A stretch of DNA of 64,000 nt from Auanema rhodensis (taxonomy: Eukaryota > Nematoda > Chromadorea > Rhabditida > Rhabditidae): the NCBI GenBank assembly GCA_964057225.1, contig OZ059900.1, positions 21,343,638 through 21,407,637 on the forward strand. Reading direction: 5' to 3'. A program made the translations under genes and the position numbers. Shown here piece by piece: positions 53,223 through 64,000 of the stretch. Numbering within the stretch: position 1 is the first letter of the stretch; each line of letters opens with the position of its first letter. The notes beneath the pieces are model-generated. The model did no database searches and was not told the DNA's origin. It saw only the letters and a list, made by a program, of their open reading frames with translations.

Positions 53223-56200
53223 CTTGTTTACAGCGAAATTTCCAAAAACTGGTTTTCCAGCATAATAAAATATTTCTCATGGGAAATACTGTGTTTTTGT
53301 ATTTTTATAGTGTTCAGCATGTAAAATGCTTCATTTTAGTATGTAACACGCTGAAATTCGTTGCATTTGACGACTCATATGAACAAAAATCGATTTAATC
53401 AATATTAGCCATAAAGGGCGTGCCCTCAGAATATGCTAATTTCCTTAATTTTCTAACCCCTGTTTTTTTGTCGTGAAAGTGGAACTAGACGTTGTAGGAA
53501 CAATTTTGAGCTAGGTTTCACTGACATTGCATGAGTTTGAACACATGAAATCGTAAGTCAAAACCTTGTTTACAGCGAAATTTCCAAAAACTGGTTTTCC
53601 AGCATAATAAAATATTTCTCATGGGAAATACTGTGTTTTTGTATTTTTTTAGTGTTCAGCATGTAAAATGCTTCATTTTAGTATGTAACACGCTGAAATT
53701 CGTTGCATTTGACGACTCATATGAACAAAAATCGATTTAATCAATATTAGCCATAAGGGGCGTGCCCTCAGAATATGCTAATTTCCTTAATTTTCTAACC
53801 CCTGTTTTTTTGTCGTGAAAGTGGAACTAGACGTTGTACGAACAATTTTGAGCTAGGTTTCATTGACATTGCATGAGTTTGAACACATGAAATCGTAAGT
53901 CAAAACCTTGTTTACAGCGAAATTTCCAAAAACTGGTTTTCCAGCATAATAAAATATTTCTCATGGGAAATACTGTGTTTTTGTATTTTTCTAGTGTTCA
54001 GCATGTAAAATGCTTCATTTTAGTATGTAACACGCTGAAATTCGTTGCATTTGACGACTCATATGAACAAAAATCGATTTAATCAATATTAGCCATAAGG
54101 GGCGTGCCCTCAGAATATGCTAATTTCCTTAATTTTCTAACCCCTGTTTTTTTGTCGTGAAAGTGGAACTAGACGTTGTAGGAACAATTTTGAGCTAGGT
54201 TTCATTGACATTGCATGAGTTTGAACACATGAAATCGTAAGTCAAAACCTTGTTTACAGCGAAATTTCCAAAAACTGGTTTTCCAGCATAATAAAATATT
54301 TCTCATGGGAAATACTGTGTTTTTGTATTTTTCTAGTGTTCAGCATGTAAAATGCTTCATTTTAGTATGTAACACGCTGAAATTCGTTGCATTTGACGAC
54401 TCATATGAACAAAAATCGATTTAATCAATATTAGCCATAAGGGGCGTGCCCTCAGAATATGCTAACTTCCTTAATTTTCTAACCCCTGTTTTTTTGTCGT
54501 GAAAGTGGAACTAGACGTTGTACGAACAATTTTGAGCTAGGTTTCATTGACATTGCATGAGTTTGAACACATGAAATCGTAAGTCAAAACCTTGTTTACA
54601 GCGAAATTTCCAAAAACTGGTTTTCCAGCATAATAAAATATTTCTCATGGGAAATACTGTGTTTTTGTATTTTTCTAGTGTTCAGCATGTAAAATGCTTC
54701 ATTTTAGTATGTAACACGCTGAAATTCGTTGCATTTCACGACTCATATGAACAAAAATCGATTTAATCAATATTAGCCATAAGGGGCGTGCCCTCAGAAT
54801 ATGCTAATTTCCTTAATTTTCTAACCCCTGTTTTTTTGTCGTGAAAGTGGAATTAGACGTTGTAGGAACAATTTTGAGCTAGGTTTCATTGACATTGCAT
54901 GAGTTTGAACACATGAAATTGTAAGTCAAAACCTTGTTTACAGCGAAATTTCCAAAAACTGATTTTCCAGCATAATAAAATATTTCTCATGGGAAATACT
55001 GTGTTTTTGTATTTTTATAGTGTTCAGCATGTAAAATGCTTCATTTTAGTATGTAACACGCTGAAATTCGTTGCATTTGACGACTCATATGAACAAAAAT
55101 CGATTTAATCAATATTAGCCATAAAGGGCGTGCCCTCAGAATATGCTAATTTCCTTAATTTTCTAACCCCTGTTTTTTTGTCGTGAAAGTGGAACTAGAC
55201 GTTGTAGGAACAATTTTGAGCTAGGTTTCATTGACATTGCATGAGTTTGAACACATGAAATCGTAAGTCAAAACCTTGTTTACAGCGAAATTTCCAAAAA
55301 CTGGTTTTCCAGCATAATAAAATATTTCTCATGGGAAATACTGTGTTTTTGTATTTTTATAGTGTTCAGCATGTAAAATGCTTCATTTTAGTATGTAACA
55401 CGCTGAAATTCGTTGCATTTGACGACTCATATGAACAAAAATCGATTTAATCAATATTAGCCATAAAGGGCGTGCCCTCAGAATATGCTAATTTCCTTAA
55501 TTTTCTAACCCCTGTTTTTTTGTCGTGAAAGTGGAACTAGACGTTGTAGGAACAATTTTGAGCTAGGTTTCACTGACATTGCATGAGTTTGAACACATGA
55601 AATCGTAAGTCAAAACCTTGTTTACAGCGAAATTTCCAAAAACTGGTTTTCCAGCATAATAAAATATTTCTCATGGGAAATACTGTGTTTTTGTATTTTT
55701 TTAGTGTTCAGCATGTAAAATGCTTCATTTTAGTATGTAACACGCTGAAATTCGTTGCATTTGACGACTCATATGAACAAAAATCGATTTAATCAATATT
55801 AGCCATAAGGGGCGTGCCCTCAGAATATGCTAATTTCCTTAATTTTCTAACCCCTGTTTTTTTGTCGTGAAAGTGGAACTAGACGTTGTACGAACAATTT
55901 TGAGCTAGGTTTCATTGACATTGCATGAGTTTGAACACATGAAATCGTAAGTCAAAACCTTGTTTACAGCGAAATTTCCAAAAACTGGTTTTCCAGCATA
56001 ATAAAATATTTCTCATGGGAAATACTGTGTTTTTGTATTTTTATAGTGTTCAGCATGTAAAATGCTTCATTTTAGTATGTAACACGCTGAAATTCGTTGC
56101 ATTTGACGACTCATATGAACAAAAATCGATTTAATCAATATTAGCCATAAGAGGCGTGCCCTCAGAATATGCTAATTTTCTTAATTTTCTAACCCCTGTT

Positions 56201-56272
56201 TTTTTGTCGTGAAAGTGGAACTAGACGTTGTAGGAACAATTATGAGCTAGGTTTCATTGACATTGCATGAGT
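53163..56272 (-). repeat. Inverted segment of the 342 bp satellite (about 9 monomers)
   Basis: Here the same satellite is read on the opposite strand: the monomer start appears as cgatttaatcaatattagc and the A-run as a T-run. The segment is 3.11 kb, about 9.1 monomers, and no monomer inside it changes length. Read in reverse complement from 56272, its first seven monomers carry the same private variants, in the same order, as forward monomers 49421-51814. The remaining 2.1 monomers repeat the variants of forward monomers 2, 3 and the start of 4. This is the only orientation switch in the window. It could be a real inverted duplication or an assembly or read fold-back artefact. Confidence 0.97.
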
Positions 56273-56364
56273 GAGAAATATTTTATTATGCTGGAAAACC
56301 AGTTTTTGGAAATTTCGCTGTAAACAAGGTTTTGACTTACGATTTCATGTGTTCAAACTCATGC
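56265..56364. other. Right inversion junction: palindrome centre with 84 bp spacer
   Basis: Reverse-strand sequence runs to gcatgagt (56272) and is followed at once by forward gagaaatatttt, with one shared T. The arm ending at 56272 is the reverse complement of the forward arm beginning actcatgcaatg at 56357; 56273-56356 is the spacer. The breakpoint lies at a different monomer phase from the left one, so the segment was not cut at equivalent sites. Confidence 0.93.
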
Positions 56365-56824
56365 AATGTCAATGAAACCTAGCTCAAAATTGTTCCTACA
56401 ACGTCTAGTTCCACTTTCACGACAAAAAACAGGGGTTAGAAAATTAAGGAAATTAGCATATTCTGAGGGCACGCCCCTTATGGCTAATATTGATTAAATC
56501 GATTTTTGTTCATATGAGTCGTCAAATGCAACGAATTTCAGCGTGTTACATACTAAAATGAAGAATTTTACATGCTGAACACTAGAAAAATACAAAAACA
56601 CAGTATTTCCCATGAGAAATATTTTATTATGCTGGAAAACCAGTTTTTGGAAATTTCGCTGTAAACAAGGTTTTGACTTACGATTTCATGTGTTCAAACT
56701 CATGCAATGTCAATGAAACCTAGCTCAAAATTGTTCCTACAACGTCTAGTTCCACTTTCACGACAAAAAAACAGGGGTTAGAAAATTAAGGAAATTAGCA
56801 TATTCTGAGGGCACGCCCCTTATG

Positions 56825-59560
56825 GCTAATATTGATTAAATCGATTTTTGTTCATATGAGTCGTCAAATGCAACGAATTTCAGCGTGTTACACACTAAAA
56901 TGAAGCATTTCACATGCTGAACACTAGAAAAATACAAAAACACAGTATTTCCCATGAGAAATATTTTATTATGCTGGAAAACCAGTTTTTGGAAATTTCG
57001 CTGTAAACAAGGTTTTGACTTACGATTTCATGTGTTCAAACTCATGCAATGTCAATGAAACCTAGCTCAAAATTGTTCCTACAACGTCTAGTTCCACTTT
57101 CACGACAAAAAAACGGGGGTTAGAAAATTAAGGAAATTAGCATATTCTGAGGGCACGCCCCTTATGGCTAATATTGATTAAATCGATTTTTGTTCATATG
57201 AGTCGTCAAATGCAACGAATTTCAGCGTGTTACATACTAAAATGAAGCATTTTACATGCTGAACACTAGAAAAATACAAAAACACAGTATTTCTCATGAG
57301 AAATATTTTATTATGCTGGAAAACCAGTTTTTGGAAATTTCGCTGTAAACAAGGTTTTGACTTACGATTTCATGTGTTCAAACTCATGCAATGTCAATGA
57401 AACCTAGCTCAAAATTGTTTGTACAACGTCTAGTTCCACTTTCACGACAAAAAAACAGGGGTTAGAAAATTAAGGAAATTAGCATATTCTGAGGGCACGC
57501 CCCTTATGGCTAATATTGATTAAATCGATTTTTGTTCATATGAGTCGTCAAATGCAACGAATTTCAGCGTGTTACATACTAAAATGAAGCATTTCACATG
57601 CTGAACACTAGAAAAATACAAAAACACAGTATTTCCCATGAGAAATATTTTATTATGCTGGAAAACCAGTTTTTGGAAATTTCGCTGTAAACAAGTTTTT
57701 GACTTACGATTTCATGTGTTCAAACTCATGCAATGTCAATGAAACCTAGCTCATAATTGTTTGTACAACGTCTAGTTCCACTTTCACGACAAAAAAACAG
57801 GGGTTAGAAAATTAAGGAAATTAGCATATTCTGAGGGCACGCCCCTTATGGCTAATATTGATTAAATCGATTTTTGTTCATATGAGTCGTCAAATGCAAC
57901 GAATTTCAGCGTGTTACATACTAAAATGAAGCATTTCACATGCTGAACACTAGAAAAATACAAAAACACAGTATTTCCCATGAGAAATATTTTATTATGC
58001 TGGAAAACCAGTTTTTGGAAATTTCGCTGTAAACAAGTTTTTGACTTACGATTTCATGTGTTCAAACTCATGCAATGTCAATGAAACCTAGCTCATAATT
58101 GTTCCTACAACGTCTAGTTCCACTTTCACGACAAAAAAACAGGGGTTAGAAAATTAAGGAAATTAGCATATTCTGAGGGCACGCCCCTTATGGCTAATAT
58201 TGATTAAATCGATTTTTGTTCATATGAGTCGTCAAATGCAACGAATTTCAGCGTGTTACATACTAAAATGAAGCATTTCACATGCTGAACACTAGAAAAA
58301 TACAAAAACACAGTATTTCCCATGAGAAATATTTTATTATGCTGGAAAACCAGTTTTTGGAAATTTCGCTGTAAACAAGTTTTTGACTTACGATTTCATG
58401 TGTTCAAACTCATGCAATGTCAATGAAACCTAGCTCATAATTGTTCCTACAACGTCTAGTTCCACTTTCACGACAAAAAAACAGGGGTTAGAAAATTAAG
58501 GAAATTAGCATATTCTGAGGGCACGCCTCTTATGGCTAATATTGATTAAATCGATTTTTGTTCATATGAGTAGTCAAATGCAACGAATTTCAGCGTGTTA
58601 CATACTAAAATGAAGCATTTTACATGCTGAACACTAGAAAAATACAAAAACACAGTATTTCCCATGAGAAATATTTTATTATGCTGGAAAACCAGTTTTT
58701 GGAAATTTCGCTGTAAACAAGGTTTTGACTTACGATTTCATGTGTTCAAACTCATGCAATGTCAATGAAACCTAGCTCAAAATTGTTCGTACAACGTCTT
58801 GTTCCACTTTCACGACAAAAAAACAGGGGTTAGAAAATTAAGGAAATTAGCATATTCTGAGGGCACGCCCCTTATGGCTAATATTGATTAAATCGATTTT
58901 TGTTCATATGAGTCGTGAAATGCAACGAATTTCAGCGTGTTACATACTAAAATGAAGCATTTTACATGCTGAACACTAGAAAAATACAAAAACACAGTAT
59001 TTCCCATGAGAAATATTTTATTATGCTGGAAAACCAGTTTTTGGAAATTTCGCTGTAAACAAGGTTTTGACTTACGATTTCATGTGTTCAAACTCATGCA
59101 ATGTCAATGAAACCTAGCTCAAAATTGTTCGTACAACGTCTAGTTCCACTTTCACGACAAAAAAACAGGGGTTAGAAAATTAAGGAAGTTAGCATATTCT
59201 GAGGGCACGCCTCTTATGGCTAATATTGATTAAATCGATTTTTGTTCATATGAGTCGTCAAATGCAACGAATTTCAGCGTGTTACATACTAAAATGAAGC
59301 ATTTTACATGCTGAACACTAGAAAAATACAAAAACACAGTATTTCCCATGAGAAATATTTTATTATGCTGGAAAACCAGTTTTTGGAAATTTCGCTGTAA
59401 ACAAGGTTTTGACTTACGATTTCATGTGTTCAAACTCATGCAATGTCAATGAAACCTAGCTCAAAATTGTTCGTACAACGTCTAGTTCCACTTTCACGAC
59501 AAAAAAACAGGGGTTTGAAAATTAAGGAAATTAGCATATTCTGAGGGCACGCCCCTTATG
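56825..59560 (+). repeat. 8-monomer block, long copy (2736 bp)
   Basis: Tag order is cacactaaaatg with cggggg, perfect palindrome with TG, three successive tttcaca/aacaagttttt/ctcataattg monomers (the first TG, the next two CC, the last gcctctt), gtagtc, gtcgtgaaatg with ggaagttagc and gcctctt, and ggggtttgaaaa. The next block repeats this order with only one of the three middle monomers. The cggggg tag bases are 57115 and 59851, exactly 2736 bp apart. Confidence 0.9.
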
Positions 59561-61612
59561 GCTAATATTGATTAAATCGATTTTTGTTCATATGAGTCGT
59601 CAAATGCAACGAATTTCAGCGTGTTACACACTAAAATGAAGCATTTCACATGCTGAACACTAGAAAAATACAAAAACACAGTATTTCCCATGAGAAATAT
59701 TTTATTATGCTGGAAAACCAGTTTTTGGAAATTTCGCTGTAAACAAGGTTTTGACTTACGATTTCATGTGTTCAAACTCATGCAATGTCAATGAAACCTA
59801 GCTCAAAATTGTTCCTACAACGTCTAGTTCCACTTTCACGACAAAAAAACGGGGGTTAGAAAATTAAGGAAATTAGCATATTCTGAGGGCACGCCCCTTA
59901 TGGCTAATATTGATTAAATCGATTTTTGTTCATATGAGTCGTCAAATGCAACGAATTTCAGCGTGTTACATACTAAAATGAAGCATTTTACATGCTGAAC
60001 ACTAGAAAAATACAAAAACACAGTATTTCTCATGAGAAATATTTTATTATGCTGGAAAACCAGTTTTTGGAAATTTCGCTGTAAACAAGGTTTTGACTTA
60101 CGATTTCATGTGTTCAAACTCATGCAATGTCAATGAAACCTAGCTCAAAATTGTTTGTACAACGTCTAGTTCCACTTTCACGACAAAAAAACAGGGGTTA
60201 GAAAATTAAGGAAATTAGCATATTCTGAGGGCACGCCCCTTATGGCTAATATTGATTAAATCGATTTTTGTTCATATGAGTCGTCAAATGCAACGAATTT
60301 CAGCGTGTTACATACTAAAATGAAGCATTTCACATGCTGAACACTAGAAAAATACAAAAACACAGTATTTCCCATGAGAAATATTTTATTATGCTGGAAA
60401 ACCAGTTTTTGGAAATTTCGCTGTAAACAAGTTTTTGACTTACGATTTCATGTGTTCAAACTCATGCAATGTCAATGAAACCTAGCTCATAATTGTTCCT
60501 ACAACGTCTAGTTCCACTTTCACGACAAAAAAACAGGGGTTAGAAAATTAAGGAAATTAGCATATTCTGAGGGCACGCCTCTTATGGCTAATATTGATTA
60601 AATCGATTTTTGTTCATATGAGTAGTCAAATGCAACGAATTTCAGCGTGTTACATACTAAAATGAAGCATTTTACATGCTGAACACTAGAAAAATACAAA
60701 AACACAGTATTTCCCATGAGAAATATTTTATTATGCTGGAAAACCAGTTTTTGGAAATTTCGCTGTAAACAAGGTTTTGACTTACGATTTCATGTGTTCA
60801 AACTCATGCAATGTCAATGAAACCTAGCTCAAAATTGTTCGTACAACGTCTAGTTCCACTTTCACGACAAAAAAACAGGGGTTAGAAAATTAAGGAAATT
60901 AGCATATTCTGAGGGCACGCCCCTTATGGCTAATATTGATTAAATCGATTTTTGTTCATATGAGTCGTGAAATGCAACGAATTTCAGCGTGTTACATACT
61001 AAAATGAAGCATTTTACATGCTGAACACTAGAAAAATACAAAAACACAGTATTTCCCATGAGAAATACTTTATTATGCTGGAAAACCAGTTTTTGGAAAT
61101 TTCGCTGTAAACAAGGTTTTGACTTACGATTTCATGTGTTCAAACTCATGCAATGTCAATGAAACCTAGCTCAAAATTGTTCGTACAACGTCTAGTTCCA
61201 CTTTCACGACAAAAAAACAGGGGTTAGAAAATTAAGGAAGTTAGCATATTCTGAGGGCACGCCTCTTATGGCTAATATTGATTAAATCGATTTTTGTTCA
61301 TATGAGTCGTCAAATGCAACGAATTTCAGCGTGTTACATACTAAAATGAAGCATTTTACATGCTGAACACTAGAAAAATACAAAAACACAGTATTTCCCA
61401 TGAGAAATATTTTATTATGCTGGAAAACCAGTTTTTGGAAATTTCGCTGTAAACAAGGTTTTGACTTACGATTTCATGTGTTCAAACTCATGCAATGTCA
61501 ATGAAACCTAGCTCAAAATTGTTCGTACAACGTCTAGTTCCACTTTCACGACAAAAAAACAGGGGTTTGAAAATTAAGGAAATTAGCATATTCTGAGGGC
61601 ACGCCCCTTATG
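59561..61612 (+). repeat. 6-monomer block, short copy of the preceding block (2052 bp)
   Basis: The tag order is the same as in 56825-59560 but with a single tttcaca/aacaagttttt monomer. Either two monomers were lost here or the middle monomer was triplicated in the first copy. A private gaaatactttatt change lies near 61069. Confidence 0.9.
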
Positions 61613-63664
61613 GCTAATATTGATTAAATCGATTTTTGTTCATATGAGTAGTCAAATGCAACGAATTTCAGCGTGTTACATACTAAAATGAAGCATTTTA
61701 CATGCTGAACACTAGAAAAATACAAAAACACAGTATTTCCCATGAGAAATATTTTATTATGCTGGAAAACCAGTTTTTGGAAATTTCGCTGTAAACAAGG
61801 TTTTGACTTACGATTTCATGTGTTCAAACTCATGCAATGTCAATGAAACCTAGCTCAAAATTGTTCGTACAACGTCTAGTTCCACTTTCACGACAAAAAA
61901 ACAGGGGTTAGAAAATTAAGGAAATTAGCATATTCTGAGGGCACGCCCCTTATGGCTAATATTGATTAAATCGATTTTTGTTCATATGAGTCGTGAAATG
62001 CAACGAATTTCAGCGTGTTACATACTAAAATGAAGCATTTTACATGCTGAACACTAGAAAAATACAAAAACACAGTATTTCCCATGAGAAATATTTTATT
62101 ATGCTGGAAAACCAGTTTTTGGAAATTTCGCTGTAAACAAGGTTTTGACTTACGATTTCATGTGTTCAAACTCATGCAATGTCAATGAAACCTAGCTCAA
62201 AATTGTTCGTACAACGTCTAGTTCCACTTTCACGACAAAAAAACAGGGGTTTGAAAATTAAGGAAATTAGCATATTCTGAGGGCACGCCCCTTATGGCTA
62301 ATATTGATTAAATCGATTTTTGTTCATATGAGTAGTCAAATGCAACGAATTTCAGCGTGTTACATACTAAAATGAAGCATTTTACATGCTGAACACTAGA
62401 AAAATACAAAAACACAGTATTTCCCATGAGAAATATTTTATTATGCTGGAAAACCAGTTTTTGGAAATTTCGCTGTAAACAAGGTTTTGACTTACGATTT
62501 CATGTGTTCAAACTCATGCAATGTCAATGAAACCTAGCTCAAAATTGTTCGTACAACGTCTAGTTCCACTTTCACGACAAAAAAACAGGGGTTAGAAAAT
62601 TAAGGAAATTAGCATATTCTGAGGGCACGCCCCTTATGGCTAATATTGATTAAATCGATTTTTGTTCATATGAGTCGTGAAATGCAACGAATTTCAGCGT
62701 GTTACATACTAAAATGAAGCATTTTACATGCTGAACACTAGAAAAATACAAAAACACAGTATTTCCCATGAGAAATATTTTATTATGCTGGAAAACCAGT
62801 TTTTGGAAATTTCGCTGTAAACAAGGTTTTGACTTACGATTTCATGTGTTCAAACTCATGCAATGTCAATGAAACCTAGCTCAAAATTGTTCGTACAACG
62901 TCTAGTTCCACTTTCACGACAAAAAAACAGGGGTTTGAAAATTAAGGAAATTAGCATATTCTGAGGGCACGCCCCTTATGGCTAATATTGATTAAATCGA
63001 TTTTTGTTCATATGAGTAGTCAAATGCAACGAATTTCAGCGTGTTACATACTAAAATGAAGCATTTTACATGCTGAACACTAGAAAAATACAAAAACACA
63101 GTATTTCCCATGAGAAATATTTTATTATGCTGGAAAACCAGTTTTTGGAAATTTCGCTGTAAACAAGGTTTTGACTTACGATTTCATGTGTTCAAACTCA
63201 TGCAATGTCAATGAAACCTAGCTCAAAATTGTTCGTACAACGTCTAGTTCCACTTTCACGACAAAAAAACAGGGGTTAGAAAATTAAGGAAATTAGCATA
63301 TTCTGAGGGCACGCCCCTTATGGCTAATATTGATTAAATCGATTTTTGTTCATATGAGTCGTGAAATGCAACGAATTTCAGCGTGTTACATACTAAAATG
63401 AAGCATTTTACATGCTGAACACTAGAAAAATACAAAAACACAGTATTTCCCATGAGAAATATTTTATTATGCTGGAAAACCAGTTTTTGGAAATTTCGCT
63501 GTAAACAAGGTTTTGACTTACGATTTCATGTGTTCAAACTCATGCAATGTCAATGAAACCTAGCTCAAAATTGTTCGTACAACGTCTAGTTCCACTTTCA
63601 CGACAAAAAAACAGGGGTTAGAAAATTAAGGAAGTTAGCATATTCTGAGGGCACGCCTCTTATG
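61613..63664 (+). repeat. 684 bp dimer higher-order repeat, three copies
   Basis: A gtagtc monomer alternates with a gtcgtgaaatg monomer at 61613-62296, 62297-62980 and 62981-63664. The second monomer ends ggggtttgaaaa in the first two units. In the third it instead has ggaagttagc and gcctctt, as in the dimer at 60588, indicating recombination with the neighbouring block. Confidence 0.9.
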
Positions 63665-64000
63665 GCTAATATTGATTAAATCGATTTTTGTTCATATGAG
63701 TCGTCAAATGCAACGAATTTCAGCGTGTTACATACTAAAATGAAGCATTTTACATGCTGAACACTAGAAAAATACAAAAACACAGTATTTCCCATGAGAA
63801 ATATTTTATTATGCTGGAAAACCAGTTTTTGGAAAGTTCGCTGTAAACAAGGTTTTGACTTACGATTTCATGTGTTCAAACTCATGCAATGTCAATGAAA
63901 CCTAGCTCAAAATTGTTCCTACAACGTCTAGTTCCACTTTCACGACAAAAAAACAGGGGTTAGAAAATTAAGGAAATTAGCATATTCTGAGGGCACGCCC
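63665..64000 (+). repeat. Last monomer, cut by the window end
   Basis: This standard-type monomer has ggaaagttcg and the CC allele and ends at gggcacgccc. The array clearly continues beyond the window. Confidence 0.95.

Larger units (their letters stand above)
56273..64000 (+). repeat. 342 bp satellite array, forward block resumed (about 22.6 monomers)
   Basis: Forward orientation resumes inside a monomer, at gagaaatattttattatg, so the first unit is 5'-truncated. It then runs to the window end, which cuts the last monomer at gggcacgccc. Variants characteristic of this stretch are cacactaaaatg with a cggggg run (56.9-57.1 and 59.6-59.9 kb), ggggtttgaaaa in place of ggggttagaaaa (59.5-62.9 kb), and gagtcgtgaaatg (58.9-63.4 kb). 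No other sequence class is present. Confidence 0.98.

Noticed and set aside
53163-56272. Inverted repeat of a transposon or terminal inverted repeats
   Set aside because: The inverted DNA is ordinary satellite at both ends and throughout, with no transposase, no target-site duplication and no unique core.
1-64000. CRISPR array
   Set aside because: The repeat is direct and very regular, but there are no short repeats separated by unique spacers. The full 342 bp is repeated.
1-64000. rDNA, tRNA or histone tandem array
   Set aside because: The monomer is short and AT-rich and has none of the conserved rRNA, 5S or tRNA box sequences or coding frames expected.
1-64000. Telomeric repeats or a unique flank
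   Set aside because: No short telomere-type tandem (TTAGG or TTAGGG runs) and no non-satellite flank is present; single ttagg words in tttagg monomers are point variants.

Overview
The whole 64 kb window is one satellite-DNA array: about 187 head-to-tail copies of an AT-rich monomer of 342 bp (339-343 bp in length variants). I see no protein-coding gene, RNA gene, transposon, CRISPR array or unique sequence anywhere, and both window edges lie inside the array. Megabase-scale arrays of a monomer this long, with higher-order repeats (HORs) and private variants, are typical of eukaryotic (peri)centromeric or subtelomeric heterochromatin. The length is close to two nucleosomal repeats, and satellites of about 340-360 bp are common in insects, for example tenebrionid beetles. 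Nothing in the sequence fixes the taxon, so that suggestion is weak inference.

Layout: 1-53162 is forward array, 53163-56272 is inverted array, and 56273-64000 is forward array again. Both inversion junctions are sharp, with 1-2 bp of shared bases, and each makes a long near-perfect palindrome with a short spacer (49 bp and 84 bp). The inverted segment is not a simple flip. It carries, in reverse complement, the private variants of the seven forward monomers at 49421-51814, then restarts at the second of them. It therefore preserves a six-monomer (2052 bp) repeat that the neighbouring forward array does not show.

Inside the forward array, single-base variants reveal nested amplifications: a 3-mer at 5.1-7.2 kb; a block displaced by 15 monomers (9.6 to 14.7 kb); another large displaced block (11.6 to 18.1 kb); two tandem 11-mers of 3758 bp (19835-27350) with a degraded third copy; a 3-mer at 30.1-32.1 kb; a 5-mer at 33.2-36.6 kb; 684 bp dimers at 38.6-40.7 kb and 61.6-63.7 kb; a 6-mer at 44.8-48.2 kb; and an 8-mer/6-mer pair at 56.8-61.6 kb. 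Many variants are confined to local domains, as expected from unequal crossing over or conversion acting mainly between neighbours.

The monomer has internal signals that may matter for chromatin: a 17 bp element matching 12 of 17 positions of the mammalian CENP-B box, an 18 bp palindrome that is perfect in one allele class, a 40 bp dyad, and several A/T tracts. Short reverse-strand ORFs exist only where point changes remove satellite stop codons, and I regard them as chance.
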